Below the pieces are notes generated by a model, which made no database searches, was not told the DNA's origin, and saw only the letters and a program-made list of their open reading frames with translations. A DNA stretch of 64,000 nt from Cellulomonas sp. Root485 (GTDB lineage Bacteria; Actinomycetota; Actinomycetes; Actinomycetales; Cellulomonadaceae): positions 1 to 64,000 of the forward strand of contig NZ_LMFC01000004.1 of the NCBI RefSeq assembly GCF_001426705.1, in the 5' to 3' direction. Of this stretch, positions 25,854 to 35,202 are shown piece after piece (the first letter of the stretch is position 1; every line of letters begins with the position of its first letter). The position numbers were made by a program, and so were the translations under genes.

Positions 25854-25982
25854 CTCTCGCCGTCCGACCCCGACGGGCCGCCGGGTGACGGCCGTCGTCG
25901 CACAGTGTCTCAGGGTGCGACGACGGCCGCGGGTTCATCGGCGGGCCTGTCGTGGGGGGAACGTGTGAACGGCGGCGAGCTG

Positions 25983-26144
25983 TCAGGCGCTGCGGTACGG
26001 GTGGCTCGGCAGGTCGGAGGACCAGTCGGCGTGGGACGTGGGCGGCTGGGCGCTGCCGAGTCCGTCGTGGCGCAGCGTGACGACCAGGCGGGCGACCAGC
26101 CAGGCCGCTGCGACGAGTGCGAGGACGATCCAGAAGGTGGTCAT
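25983..26144 (-). CDS. Small single-pass membrane protein, 53 residues
   Basis: Start ATG at 26144. One hydrophobic helix (TFWIVLALVAAAWLVARLVV, about 3-22) is followed by a polar tail with SHADWSSDLPSHPY. A reading upstream of this ATG runs into the divergent regulator gene and is not supported. Unknown function; divergent from the GlxA-type gene with 94 nt between starts. Confidence 0.5.
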   Translation of the reverse strand: MTTFWIVLALVAAAWLVARLVVTLRHDGLGSAQPPTSHADWSSDLPSHPYRSA

Positions 26145-26238
26145 GGCTGAAAATCTATGCTCGTTGATAACGCGCCACGAGTGGCAGAACTGACGGTGAC
26201 CGTTGACATTCCGCCAAGCGACGTCGGATGCTGGCCGC

Positions 26239-27198
26239 ATGCTCCGATCCGTCGCCGTCATCGTCCTGCCGAACGTCGCGCCCTTCGAGCTGGGGGTCGC
26301 GTGCGAGGTCTTCGGCATCGACCGCCGTGACACCGGCGGACCCGCGTTCGACTTCACCATCTGCGGCATCGAGCCCGGCATCGTGAAGACCAAGGACGCC
26401 GGCTACTTCTCGATCGTCGTCGAGCACGGCCTGGAGGCGACGCGCGACGTCGACCTGGTCATCGTGCCCGCGTACGGCAGCTCCGGGCCGGTGCCCGAGG
26501 TGGTGCTCGACGCCTTGCGGGACGCCCACGCGCGCGGTGCGTGGGTGCTGAGCATCTGCAGCGGCTCCTTCGCGCTGGGTCAGGCGGGACTGCTCGACGG
26601 CCGCCAGTGCACCACGCACTGGATGTACACCGACGAGCTGGGCCGGACGTTCCCGCAGGCGCGGGTCAACCCCGCCGTGCTCTACGTCGACGACGACCGG
26701 GTGATCACCAGCGCGGGCACCGCGGCCGGGATCGACGCGTGCCTGCACCTCGTGCGCCGTGAGCTCGGCGCCACCGCCGCGTCGGCGATCGCCCGCCGGA
26801 TGGTCGTGCCGCCGCACCGCGACGGCGGCCAGGCGCAGTACGTCGACACGCCGCTGCCGTGCGACGCCGACACCCTGGCCCCGCTGCTCGCCTGGATGGT
26901 GGAGAACCTCGAGGAGGAGCTCAGCGTGCCCGACCTGGCGGCCCGCGCGTTCGTCTCCGAGCGGACGTTCGCCCGCCGGTTCCGCGCGGAGACCGGGACC
27001 ACGCCGGCAGCGTGGGTCACCCGGCAGCGGGTCGTGCGCGCCCAGGAGATGCTCGAACGGTCCGACGCGAGCATCGAGGAGATCGCGCGGCTGTGCGGCT
27101 TCGGCACCGCCTCCGTGCTGCGGCACCACTTCGCCCGGACGCTCGGCACCAGCCCGCAGGCCTACCGCAGGACGTTCGCGCCCGCACCGGTCTCCTGA
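26239..27198 (+). CDS. GlxA-family transcriptional regulator (DJ-1/PfpI plus AraC)
   Basis: 319 residues from the ATG at 26239. The N-terminal DJ-1/PfpI-like domain (about 4-170) has the nucleophile-elbow segment SICSGSFALG with Cys at ~107. The C-terminal AraC domain (about 219-316) has two helix-turn-helix units, LAARAFVSERTFARRFR and IARLCGFGTASVLRHHF. Members regulate catabolism of amines, glycine betaine or aldehydes; the target here is unknown. Confidence 0.85.
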   Translation: MLRSVAVIVLPNVAPFELGVACEVFGIDRRDTGGPAFDFTICGIEPGIVKTKDAGYFSIVVEHGLEATRDVDLVIVPAYGSSGPVPEVVLDALRDAHARGAWVLSICSGSFALGQAGLLDGRQCTTHWMYTDELGRTFPQARVNPAVLYVDDDRVITSAGTAAGIDACLHLVRRELGATAASAIARRMVVPPHRDGGQAQYVDTPLPCDADTLAPLLAWMVENLEEELSVPDLAARAFVSERTFARRFRAETGTTPAAWVTRQRVVRAQEMLERSDASIEEIARLCGFGTASVLRHHFARTLGTSPQAYRRTFAPAPVS

Positions 27199-27202
27199 CG
27201 CG

Positions 27203-27237
27203 CCGAGAGCCGCACCCCGTCGGGATGCGGCTCTCGG
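27203..27237. terminator. Bidirectional hairpin between the GlxA-type gene and kgd
   Basis: A 12-bp stem (27203-27214 with 27226-27237) lies in the 50-nt gap between two convergent genes. Confidence 0.75.
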
Positions 27238-27248
27238 TCAGCGTGTCG

Positions 27249-30200
27249 TCAGCGCGCGAAGGCGGTCTCGACGAGGTTCGCCTGCTGGGCCTGGTGCTTC
27301 TTGGCGGACCCTGCGGCCGGTGACGCGGACTCCTTGCGGGAGACCACGCGCAGCGTGCGGTTCAGCAGCTGCGGCAGGTGCATGGACAGGAACGTCCACG
27401 GACCCTGGTTGCGCGGCTCGTCCTGCACCCACACCAGCTCGGCGCCGTCGAACGGCGCGACCGCGGCACGGGCTGCCTCGGCGTCCAGCGGGTAGAGCTG
27501 CTCCAGCCGGATGATCGCCGTGTGCTCGTCGCCGGTCTTCACGCGGTGCGCGAGCAGGTCCCAGTAGACCTTGCCCGAGCAGAGCAGCACGCGGGTGACC
27601 TGCCCGGCCTTCGCGGCCGCGAGATCGTCACCGATGACCGTCCGGAACGTCCCCGAGGTGAACTCCTCGACGTCCGACGACGCCGACTTCAGGCGGAGCA
27701 TCGACTTCGGGGTGAACACCACGAGCGGACGACGCGGGCGGTCGTACGCCTGACGGCGCAGCAGGTGGAAGTGCGACGCGGGCGTCGACGGCTGCGCGAT
27801 CGTCATGTTGTCCTCGGCCGCGAGCTGGAGGAACCGCTCGATGCGCGCCGACGAGTGGTCCGGGCCCTGGCCCTCGTACCCGTGGGGGAGCAGGAGCACG
27901 ACCGACGAGCGCTGCGCCCACTTCTGCTCGGCCGACGAGATGAACTCGTCGATGATCGTCTGGGCGCCGTTGACGAAGTCGCCGAACTGCGCCTCCCAGA
28001 GCACGAGGGCGTCCGGACGCTCGACCGAGTACCCGTACTCGAACCCGAGGGCTGCGTACTCCGACAGCGACGAGTCGTAGACCCAGAACTTCGCCTGGTC
28101 GGCCGACAGGTACAGCAGGGGCGTCCACTCGGCGCCGGTGTCGCGGTCGTGCATGACCGCGTGCCGCTGCACGAACGTGCCGCGGCGCGAGTCCTGCCCG
28201 GCGAGCCGGACGGGTGTGCCCTCCACCAGCAGCGAGCCGAACGCCAGCAGCTCGCCGTAGCCCCAGTCGATGCCGCCCTCGCGGGACATCGCCTCACGCT
28301 TGGCCAGCAGCTGCGCCAGCTTCGGGTGGACCGTGAAACCCTCCGGCGGGCGCACGTGCGCGCGGCCGATGCGCTCCAGGGTGGCGGCGTCGACGGCGGT
28401 CTTCCAGCCGACCATCACGCCCGCGTCCTCGAGCTGCGACTCCGGGCGCTCCAGGCCCTTGACGGCCTCGGCCTCCGGCGGGGCCGGCGTGTAGCCGTCC
28501 TCGCGCGTCTCCGTGAACACCCGCTCGAGCTGCTGCTGGTAGTCCTGCAGCGCCTGCTCGGCGTCGGAGATCGTCAGGTCGCCGCGCGCCACCAGGGTCT
28601 CGGTGTAGAGCTTGCGCACCGAGCGCTTCGCCTCGATGAGGTTGTACATGAGCGGCTGCGTCATCGACGGGTCGTCGCCCTCGTTGTGGCCGCGGCGGCG
28701 GTAGCAGACCATGTCGATGATGACGTCACGGTCGAACTGCTCGCGGTACTCGAACGCCAGCTCGGCCACCCGCACGCACGCCTCGGGGTCGTCCCCGTTG
28801 ACGTGGAAGATCGGCACCTGCAGGCCCTTGGCCACGTCGGTCGCGTACTGCGACGAGCGCGACGAGGACGGGCCCGTGGTGAAGCCGACCTGGTTGTTGA
28901 TGATGACGTGGATGGTGCCGCCGGTGCGGTACCCGCGCAGCTGCGCCAGGTTGAGCGTCTCGAACACGACGCCCTGCCCCGCGAACGCCGCGTCGCCGTG
29001 GATGAGGATCGGCAGCACCGAGAAGCCGTCGCCACCGAGGTCGATGCGGTCCTGCTTGGCGCGCACGATGCCCTCGAGCACCGGGTCCACCGCCTCGAGG
29101 TGCGAGGGGTTGGCCGCCAGGTACACCGCGGTCGTCGCGCCGGACTCCGCGGTGAACGTGCCCTCCGTGCCCAGGTGGTACTTCACGTCGCCCGAGCCCT
29201 GGACCGACTTGGGGTCCTGGTTGCCCTCGAACTCGCTGAAGATCTGCGCGTAGGACTTGCCCGCGATGTTCGCCAGGATGTTCAGCCGGCCACGGTGGGC
29301 CATGCCGATGCCGACCTCGTCGAGACCGCTGTTCGCGGCCTTGGACAGGATCGCGTCCAGCAGGGCGATGACCGACTCGCCGCCCTCCAGCGAGAACCGC
29401 TTCTGGCCGACGTACTTCGTCTGCAGGAAGGTCTCGAAGGCCTCCGCCGCGTTGAGCCGGCGCAGGATGCGCAGCTGGTCCTCGCGCGGGGTGCGGGCGT
29501 ACCCGGACTCGAGCCGCTCCTGGAGCCACTTGCGCTGGCGCGGGTCCTGCAGGTGCATGTACTCGCTGCCCACGGTGCGGCAGTACGAGTCGCGCAGCAG
29601 GCCGAGCACCTCGCGGAGCTTGGCGCGGGGCTTGCCGCCGAAGCCACCCGTCGGGAACGTGCGGTCGAGGTCCCAGAGCGTCAGGCCGTGCGTCTGCACG
29701 TCCAGGTCGGGGTGCTTGCGCTGGCGGTAGGCCAGCGGGTCCGTGTCGGCCATGAGGTGGCCACGCGACCGGTAGGAGTGGATGAGCTCGGCGATCCGCG
29801 CCGGCTTGATGGCCTCGGCGTCGGGGTCGGCCGACTCGCGCACCCAGCGGACCGGCTCGTACGGCACGCGCAGCGCCGCGAAGACCCGGTCGTAGAACCC
29901 GTCCTCACCGAGGAGCTTGCGCGCGATGATCCGCAGGAAGTCGCCGGACTGGGCGCCCTGGATGATCCGGTGGTCGTACGTCGAGGTGAGCGTCAGCACC
30001 TTCGAGACGCCCATCTTGTTCAGTGCGTCCTCGGAGGTGCCCGCGAACTCCGCGGGGTAGTCCATGGCGCCGACGCCGACGATCGTGCCCTGCCCCTGCA
30101 TCAGCCGCGGGACCGAGTGGACGGTCCCGATGGTGCCGGGGTTGGTCAGCGAGATCGTCGTGCCCGCGAAGTCGTCGACCGTGAGCTTGTTGCCGCGTGC

Positions 30201-31046
30201 ACGACGGACGACGTCCTCGTAGGCCGTCCAGAACCCGGCGAAGTCCAGCGTCTCGCACTTCTTGATCGACGGGACGAGCAGCTGACGCGTGCCGTCCGGC
30301 TTCGCCAGGTCGATCGCGATGCCGACGTTCACGTGCGCGGGCGTCAGGACGCTCGGCTTGTCGTCGACCACCGTGAACGAGGTGTTCATCGCCGGCATCT
30401 CGGCCAGCGCCTCGACCATCGCGTAGCCGATGAGGTGCGTGAACGAGATCTTGCCGCCGCGGCCACGGGCGAGGTGGTTGTTGATGACGATGCGGTTGTC
30501 GACCATCAGCTTGGCCGCGATGGCGCGCACCGACGTGGCCGTCGGGACCTCGAGCGAGGCCTCCATGTTGGTCACCACGCGCGCCGCCGGACCGCGCAGC
30601 TTCTGCACGTCGTCCGCGGCCTCGGCCTCGTCGGCGGTGGACGGCCGCTGGGCGACCTGGGCGTACGGGGCGGTCGCCGGCTGGGCGGTCGCGATCGGCG
30701 ACGTCACCGGGGGCGGCTCCACGAAGGGCGCGACCTTGGTGGGCGGGAGCACCGCGGGTGCCACGGGCGGCGGCGCGGTCGGCGCAGCGACCGGGGCGGC
30801 GTGTGCGCCGCGCGGTGCGGTCGTCGCCCCCCGCGGGGTGCCGTTCGCGGACGGCGCGGCCGGCGTGGCGGTCGCGTTCGCCGGGGCCGAACCGTTGGTG
30901 GAGGGCTCCTCGGGCTTGTAGCCCTCGAAGAAGTCCCACCACGCCGGGTCGACCGAGTTCTTGTCCTTCTGGTACTGCTCGAACAGCTCGTCCACGAGCC
31001 ACTCGTTTGCGCCGAAAACGGCACGCGTCGAGTCAGGATCCGCCAT
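27249..31046 (-). CDS. kgd: Multifunctional 2-oxoglutarate decarboxylase / dehydrogenase E1-E2-type protein
   Basis: 1265 residues from the ATG at 31046; the frame stays open 29 codons further (GTG 31133) but with A/T-rich codons typical of an untranslated leader. Order of domains: N-terminal [15 protein letters not shown], a long Pro/Ala/Thr linker (about 55-150), an E2-like acyltransferase with DHRIIQG, then the thiamine-diphosphate E1 region ([26 protein letters not shown]) and the C-terminal transketolase-like part ([14 protein letters not shown]). This single-chain fusion is specific to actinobacteria (Kgd/OdhA) and feeds the TCA cycle or makes succinic semialdehyde. No lipoyl domain is present, as expected. 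A TAGTGT -10 candidate lies at 31130-31135 (reverse strand). Confidence 0.94.
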   Translation of the reverse strand: MADPDSTRAVFGANEWLVDELFEQYQKDKNSVDPAWWDFFEGYKPEEPSTNGSAPANATATPAAPSANGTPRGATTAPRGAHAAPVAAPTAPPPVAPAVLPPTKVAPFVEPPPVTSPIATAQPATAPYAQVAQRPSTADEAEAADDVQKLRGPAARVVTNMEASLEVPTATSVRAIAAKLMVDNRIVINNHLARGRGGKISFTHLIGYAMVEALAEMPAMNTSFTVVDDKPSVLTPAHVNVGIAIDLAKPDGTRQLLVPSIKKCETLDFAGFWTAYEDVVRRARGNKLTVDDFAGTTISLTNPGTIGTVHSVPRLMQGQGTIVGVGAMDYPAEFAGTSEDALNKMGVSKVLTLTSTYDHRIIQGAQSGDFLRIIARKLLGEDGFYDRVFAALRVPYEPVRWVRESADPDAEAIKPARIAELIHSYRSRGHLMADTDPLAYRQRKHPDLDVQTHGLTLWDLDRTFPTGGFGGKPRAKLREVLGLLRDSYCRTVGSEYMHLQDPRQRKWLQERLESGYARTPREDQLRILRRLNAAEAFETFLQTKYVGQKRFSLEGGESVIALLDAILSKAANSGLDEVGIGMAHRGRLNILANIAGKSYAQIFSEFEGNQDPKSVQGSGDVKYHLGTEGTFTAESGATTAVYLAANPSHLEAVDPVLEGIVRAKQDRIDLGGDGFSVLPILIHGDAAFAGQGVVFETLNLAQLRGYRTGGTIHVIINNQVGFTTGPSSSRSSQYATDVAKGLQVPIFHVNGDDPEACVRVAELAFEYREQFDRDVIIDMVCYRRRGHNEGDDPSMTQPLMYNLIEAKRSVRKLYTETLVARGDLTISDAEQALQDYQQQLERVFTETREDGYTPAPPEAEAVKGLERPESQLEDAGVMVGWKTAVDAATLERIGRAHVRPPEGFTVHPKLAQLLAKREAMSREGGIDWGYGELLAFGSLLVEGTPVRLAGQDSRRGTFVQRHAVMHDRDTGAEWTPLLYLSADQAKFWVYDSSLSEYAALGFEYGYSVERPDALVLWEAQFGDFVNGAQTIIDEFISSAEQKWAQRSSVVLLLPHGYEGQGPDHSSARIERFLQLAAEDNMTIAQPSTPASHFHLLRRQAYDRPRRPLVVFTPKSMLRLKSASSDVEEFTSGTFRTVIGDDLAAAKAGQVTRVLLCSGKVYWDLLAHRVKTGDEHTAIIRLEQLYPLDAEAARAAVAPFDGAELVWVQDEPRNQGPWTFLSMHLPQLLNRTLRVVSRKESASPAAGSAKKHQAQQANLVETAFAR

Positions 31047-31312
31047 CTGGGTCACGCTGGGATCGCCCACTTCCGCTGCGGTTCGTGACCGCGCCTCTGC
31101 TAGTCCGACTGCTACTTCTGTTGACGACAACACTACGGCCTCAGCGCGCTCGGACCCGACTCAGGACGGCCGTTCGGGACGGATCCACAGGCGTCTTCAC
31201 CTGGTCAGCACACGCGGGTCAACAGGGAGCAACGTGCCCGTGCGCCGCCCCTCAAGACGAGGTTGTCGGGACCCCTTCGAGGTCATGGTTGTGCTGGCCG
31301 GACCCGGCTGCC

Positions 31313-32128
31313 TCAGGTGATGTCCCGTCGGAACGTCGTCACCCGCCCGATCGCGGCCAGACCGACCCCGTAGGCGAGCAGCACGAGGGCGCCCTGCCAC
31401 CACTCGAGCAGCGACCCGACGCCCGTCTCGGCGTAGAAGCTGCCGCCCGAGACGGCCTCCCCGGCGGCACCCGGCAGGTACGCGGCGACGTCGGCGCCCC
31501 ACGAGGTCAGCGCCAGGACGAACCGCAGGACCGGCTCGACGAACTGCGTGAACGCGAGGACCACGACGATGACCGCGACCTGGTTGGTCAGGATGGAGCC
31601 GAAGCCGACGCCGACGACCGCCCAGAGGGCCAGCGCGAGCGCGGACAGGGCGATGGTCCGCCACGTCGAGGCCTGGTCGAGGAACGTCGGCTGGTCCAGC
31701 AGGGCCAGGACGGCGGCACCCGCCCCGACGGCGGCGAGCGTGCCGACGACGCCGTAGACGAGTCCCAGGACGCCTGCCGAGACGACCTTGGCCGAGACCA
31801 GGAGCGTCCGGCGCGGCTCGGCGAGCAGCGTCGGGGTGATGGTCTGGTGCCGGAACTCGGAGGCGACCGCGAGCGCGCCGACCAGCAGGGGGAACACGTA
31901 GCCGAACGTCACGGCGACCGTGTAGACGGCTCGCACCACGGCGTCCGGCGCGAGCGCGAGGTCGTCCTGCCCCCCGGGGCTCGTGCTGGCCATCCCGTTG
32001 CCCTGCGAGATGCCCCAGCCGAGGACGGCGGACAGGAACGCCATGTAGACGGCCATGCACAGCAGGAGGATCCACCAGAGCCGGGTGGTGACGAGCTTGC
32101 GGTACTCGGTGAGCAGGGCGGCGCGCAT
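31313..32128 (-). CDS. ABC transporter permease (ABC-2 type)
   Basis: 271 residues; ATG overlaps the ATPase stop (shared T at 32128). Six hydrophobic helices: the first after LLTEYRKLVTTRLWW, a long external loop with GGQDDLAL, then ASEFRHQTITPTLL, a conserved cytoplasmic-entry segment of actinobacterial drug/lipid exporter permeases. It ends with a short charged tail. It forms an exporter with the ATPase encoded upstream; substrate unknown. Confidence 0.82.
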   Translation of the reverse strand: MRAALLTEYRKLVTTRLWWILLLCMAVYMAFLSAVLGWGISQGNGMASTSPGGQDDLALAPDAVVRAVYTVAVTFGYVFPLLVGALAVASEFRHQTITPTLLAEPRRTLLVSAKVVSAGVLGLVYGVVGTLAAVGAGAAVLALLDQPTFLDQASTWRTIALSALALALWAVVGVGFGSILTNQVAVIVVVLAFTQFVEPVLRFVLALTSWGADVAAYLPGAAGEAVSGGSFYAETGVGSLLEWWQGALVLLAYGVGLAAIGRVTTFRRDIT

Positions 32129-33048
32129 CAGGCAGCCACCCCGGCGGTCTCGACGGCGCCGACCAGCTGGAGGAACAGCCCTTCGAGCCCGGGATCTCGG
32201 CTGGTCAGCTCGTGCAGCTCGACGCCCGCGGCGAACGCGGCCGCGCCGACCGTGGCGGCGTCCACGTCCCAGAGGTCGGCCACCCGCGGGTCGCCCGCGT
32301 CGGTACGCGTCCACGCCGAGCGCTCCACGAGCGTGGCGAGCCCGGCGGCGTCGGGCGAGACGGCGCGGACCTGGACGCGCGCCATGCGGGCGAGGTCGGG
32401 CAGCGAGGACGCGTGCGCGAGCCGGCCGCGGGCGATGATCACGACGTCGTCGACCGTCTGCTCGACCTCGGACAGCACATGGCTGGACACCAGCACCGTG
32501 CGCCCTTCGGCGGCGAGCATGCGCAGGAAGCCGCGCAGCCAGCGGATGCCCTCGGGGTCGAGGCCGTTGGCGGGCTCGTCGAGCAGGAGGACCCGGGGGT
32601 CGCCCAGCAGGGTGGTGGCCAGGGCGAGGCGCTGGCGCATGCCGAGCGAGAAGCCGCCGACACGACGGTCGGCCGCGGCGGACAGGCCCACGAGCTCGAG
32701 CACCTGGCCGGCACGCGCGTCGGGGACGCCCACCTGCGGCGTGTAGAGCCGCAGGTGGTCGAGCGCGGTGCGACCGGGGTGGAAGCTCGCCGCCTCCAGC
32801 GCCGCCCCGACGGTGCGCAGGGGCCGGCGGATCTGGCTGTAGGTCTGCCCGCCGATCGTCGCCGTCCCCGACGTCGGCCGCACGAGCCCGAGCAGCATCC
32901 GCAGGGTGGTGGTCTTGCCGGCGCCGTTCGGTCCGAGGAAGCCGGTGACGCGGCCGGGGGTGACCTGGAAGGAGAGGTCGTCCACGGCGCGGACGGGGCC
33001 GAAGGACTTGGAGAGGTGCTCGACGAGGATCGTGCCGTCGGTCGTCAT
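32128..33048 (-). CDS. ABC transporter ATP-binding protein (exporter type)
   Basis: 306 residues. Walker A GPNGAGKTT (39-47), signature FSLGMRQR in place of LSGGQ, Walker B VLLLDEPANGLDP and the switch His in SSHVLSE. The roughly 85-residue C-terminal extension is common in the DrrA/NatA-like group. Coupled to the permease by a 1-nt overlap. It lies 41 nt downstream of the two-component kinase gene, so the kinase pair may control it, as for antimicrobial-responsive exporters. Confidence 0.86.
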   Translation of the reverse strand: MTTDGTILVEHLSKSFGPVRAVDDLSFQVTPGRVTGFLGPNGAGKTTTLRMLLGLVRPTSGTATIGGQTYSQIRRPLRTVGAALEAASFHPGRTALDHLRLYTPQVGVPDARAGQVLELVGLSAAADRRVGGFSLGMRQRLALATTLLGDPRVLLLDEPANGLDPEGIRWLRGFLRMLAAEGRTVLVSSHVLSEVEQTVDDVVIIARGRLAHASSLPDLARMARVQVRAVSPDAAGLATLVERSAWTRTDAGDPRVADLWDVDAATVGAAAFAAGVELHELTSRDPGLEGLFLQLVGAVETAGVAA

Positions 33049-33089
33049 GGCCCCAGAGCCTAGTGTTCCGACGGGAGCAGAACCCAAGG

Positions 33090-34166
33090 TCAGGGCAGGG
33101 TCCGGCTGACCGCTGGGAGGGTCACGCGCATCGTGCAGCCGACCTCGGTGTCCGCGACCTCGATCTGCCCGCCGTGCAGCTCCACCGCCCACCGGACGAT
33201 CGCCAGGCCAAGGCCGGTGCCACCCGTCGAGACCTGGCCGGTGACGGCCGGGTTGTTGCCCCGCACGAACCGCTCGAACACGTGCGGCCGCTGCTCGCGC
33301 GAGATCCCGGGGCCGTGGTCCACGACGTCGATGCGCACGTCCGACCCCACCAGCCGCGCCTCGAGCCGGACCTCGTCGTCGTCGGGGGAGTGCCGGACCG
33401 CGTTGTGCAGCAGGTTGGCGACGACCTGGTGCAGCCGGTCCGGGTCGGCCGGGACGGTGAGGTCCGACGGCTCGACGACCACGGGGAAGGTCAGCCGCTT
33501 GGCGGCGCCGACGAGCATCGCGCCCTCGGCCGCCTCCTCGAGGAAGTCCTGCAGCCGCACGTCGGCGATCTCGAGCGGGACGTCACCCGCCTCCAGCCGC
33601 GACAGGTCCAGGAGGTACGTCACCAGCCGGCCGAGCCGCTCGGTCTGCGCCAGCGCCGCCTGCATCGTCGCCGGGTCCGCCTCCGTGACGCCGTCGACGA
33701 TGTTCTCCAGCTGGGCCTGGAGCGCGGTGACGGGGGTCCGCAGCTCGTGGGAGACGTTGGCGATGAGCTCGCGCCGGAACACGTCGGCCTGCTCGAGGTC
33801 GTCGGCCATCGTGTTGAACGCGTCCGCCAGCTGGCCCACCTCGTCCAGGCTGGTCGCCCGCACCCGGCGGCTGTAGTCGCCCGCCGCCATGCGCCGCGCC
33901 GCGTACGTCATCTCCCGCAGCGGCGACGTCATGCCCCTGGCCAGCAGCTGCGTGACGATGAGGGAGCCGGCGATCGCGATCGGCAGCGTCCGGGACGGGC
34001 CGAGGTGGTTGTACAGACCCAGCCACGTGATGAACGCGGCCGCGGTGACCGTGGCGGCGACGAGGACGCCGAGCTTGATCTTGATCGAGCTCAGACGGTC
34101 GAGCGGCCGGACGTCCGGGAGCCGCGAGCGGGCGAACGCGCCCCGGACGTGCCGGGGTGCGTTCAC
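33090..34166 (-). CDS. Sensor histidine kinase with HAMP domain
   Basis: 358 residues; GTG at 34166 overlaps the regulator stop by 4 nt (GTGA). Two membrane helices (about 32-52 and 59-77) are separated by only about seven residues, so there is almost no external sensor and the signal must be intramembrane. HAMP (about 74-130), HisKA with phospho-acceptor H140 in ANVSHELRTPV, and an HATPase with NLLHNAVRH, DHGPGIS and GTGLGLAIV. Short-loop kinases of this type often watch the membrane or a partner transporter. Confidence 0.87.
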   Translation of the reverse strand: MNAPRHVRGAFARSRLPDVRPLDRLSSIKIKLGVLVAATVTAAAFITWLGLYNHLGPSRTLPIAIAGSLIVTQLLARGMTSPLREMTYAARRMAAGDYSRRVRATSLDEVGQLADAFNTMADDLEQADVFRRELIANVSHELRTPVTALQAQLENIVDGVTEADPATMQAALAQTERLGRLVTYLLDLSRLEAGDVPLEIADVRLQDFLEEAAEGAMLVGAAKRLTFPVVVEPSDLTVPADPDRLHQVVANLLHNAVRHSPDDDEVRLEARLVGSDVRIDVVDHGPGISREQRPHVFERFVRGNNPAVTGQVSTGGTGLGLAIVRWAVELHGGQIEVADTEVGCTMRVTLPAVSRTLP

Positions 34167-34948
34167 GCGCCTTCGGGGACGCTTGCCCCGCCGGCACCCG
34201 TGCTGCCGTCGCTCGGCTCGAACGCGTACCCGACGCCGTGCACCGTGCGGATCAGGTCGGGGCCGAGCTTGCGGCGCAGCGCCTTGATGTGGGAGTCGAC
34301 CGTGCGGGTGCCGCTGGCGTCGACCCAGTCCCACACCTCCGCGAGCAGACGCTCCCGCGTCAGGACCGTGCGCGGTGTCGCCGCCAGCGCGAGCAGCAGG
34401 TCGAACTCGGTCGGGGTCAGGTGCACCTCGGTGTCCCCGCGCAGCACGCGCCGCTGGGCGCGGTCGACGGTGACGTCACCCAGGACGAGCGGCGGGTCGG
34501 GCTGCTCGGCGGACGCCATCTCGGCGGCCCGCGTGGCTCGCTCCGTGCGGCGCAGCAGCGCCTTGGTGCGGGCCACCAGCTCGCGCATCGAGAAGGGCTT
34601 CGTCATGTAGTCGTCGGCGCCGACGCCGAGACCGATCAGCATGTCCGTCTCGTCGTCGCGCGCGGTGAGCATCAGCACCGGGACCGGCCGCTCCGCCTGG
34701 ATCCGCCGGCACACCTCGAGCCCGTCGATGCCGGGGAGCATCACGTCCAGCACCACGACGTCCGGGCGCAGCCGCGACGCCGCACTGACCCCCGCGAGCC
34801 CGTCGCCGACCGACTCGACCGTCCAGCCCTCCGCGGAGAGCCGGTGCACGATCGCCTGCGCGATCGCCGGTTCGTCCTCCACCACCAGGACCGTGGTGCC
34901 GGCAGCTCCGCCGGCCGCCGTCGTCGGCCCACCGCTCACGTTCGCCAT
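34163..34948 (-). CDS. OmpR/PhoB-type response regulator
   Basis: 261 residues from the ATG at 34948. A 17-residue Gly/Ala/Thr-rich lead precedes VVEDEP; phospho-acceptor is D68 (VVVLDVMLPG), followed by TARDDE and YMTKPF. The winged-helix output ends with DSHIKALRRKLG and IRTVHGVGYAFEP. It is operonic with the kinase. Confidence 0.88.
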   Translation of the reverse strand: MANVSGGPTTAAGGAAGTTVLVVEDEPAIAQAIVHRLSAEGWTVESVGDGLAGVSAASRLRPDVVVLDVMLPGIDGLEVCRRIQAERPVPVLMLTARDDETDMLIGLGVGADDYMTKPFSMRELVARTKALLRRTERATRAAEMASAEQPDPPLVLGDVTVDRAQRRVLRGDTEVHLTPTEFDLLLALAATPRTVLTRERLLAEVWDWVDASGTRTVDSHIKALRRKLGPDLIRTVHGVGYAFEPSDGSTGAGGASVPEGA

Positions 34949-35024
34949 GTGGTCAGGGTGGCACAGCAGCGGGCCGATCACTCTTCGTTGGTGGGCGGGC
35001 CGTGTGAAGACGTGCGGCCGCCCG

Positions 35025-35030
35025 TATGAT
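35025..35030 (+). promoter_or_regulatory. Candidate -10 (TATGAT) for the CNNM operon leader
   Basis: TATGAT lies 10 nt before the ATG of an upstream ORF and about 165 nt before the first CNNM gene. A weak -35 (TGTGAA) lies 16 nt upstream. It would give a structured leader of about 160 nt. Confidence 0.5.
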
Positions 35031-35040
35031 CGTCCCCACC

Positions 35041-35202
35041 ATGAGCAGCTCAAGTCGCTGCCGGCGTCACTCCCGGGCTGATGCGCCCGGGGGAGACCAT
35101 GCCGGCCACCTCTTCCTCTTCTCTACTGCCCTCAACAGCGCCGACCTCCGGGTCGGCGCTCGTCGTACGCCTGGTCGTCCGAACGGCAGCACGGCGTGCT
35201 GA
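35041..35202 (+). CDS. Possible leader ORF (53 codons) overlapping the CNNM start
   Basis: An ATG frame from 35041 to a TGA at 35200-35202 starts MSSSSRCRRHSRADAPGG and ends PNGSTAC; it overlaps the GTG of the transporter gene at 35196 (GTGCTGA). If translated, ribosomes would stop on the next gene's start, allowing coupling or attenuation. It may instead be a chance frame inside a structured RNA leader. Confidence 0.3.
   Translation: MSSSSRCRRHSRADAPGGDHAGHLFLFSTALNSADLRVGARRTPGRPNGSTAC
35137..35160 (+). promoter_or_regulatory. Stable hairpin in the CNNM leader
   Basis: A perfect 10-bp stem (35137-35146 with 35151-35160) with a UCCG loop lies 36 nt before the GTG. Upstream, GCCGGC at 35057 and 35101 can pair around a CTCCCGGGC/GCCCGGGGGAG stem. 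Together they suggest a regulatory leader; I cannot match it to a known riboswitch. Confidence 0.45.

Noticed and set aside
27378..31088. A 1236-codon open frame opposite kgd, and several similarly long antisense frames elsewhere.
   Set aside because: They arise from extreme third-position G/C on the true strand. The predicted products are Arg/Val/Leu-rich, with no domain, while the opposite frames contain conserved enzyme motifs.
31047..31133. Extending kgd by 29 codons to the GTG at 31133.
   Set aside because: The extra codons are A/T-rich and unlike the rest, and overlap the likely promoter; the conserved N terminus begins after the ATG at 31046.
35031..35195. A yybP-ykoY manganese or M-box magnesium riboswitch in the CNNM leader.
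   Set aside because: Hairpins are present, but the conserved cores of those classes could not be recognised; kept only as an unassigned leader.
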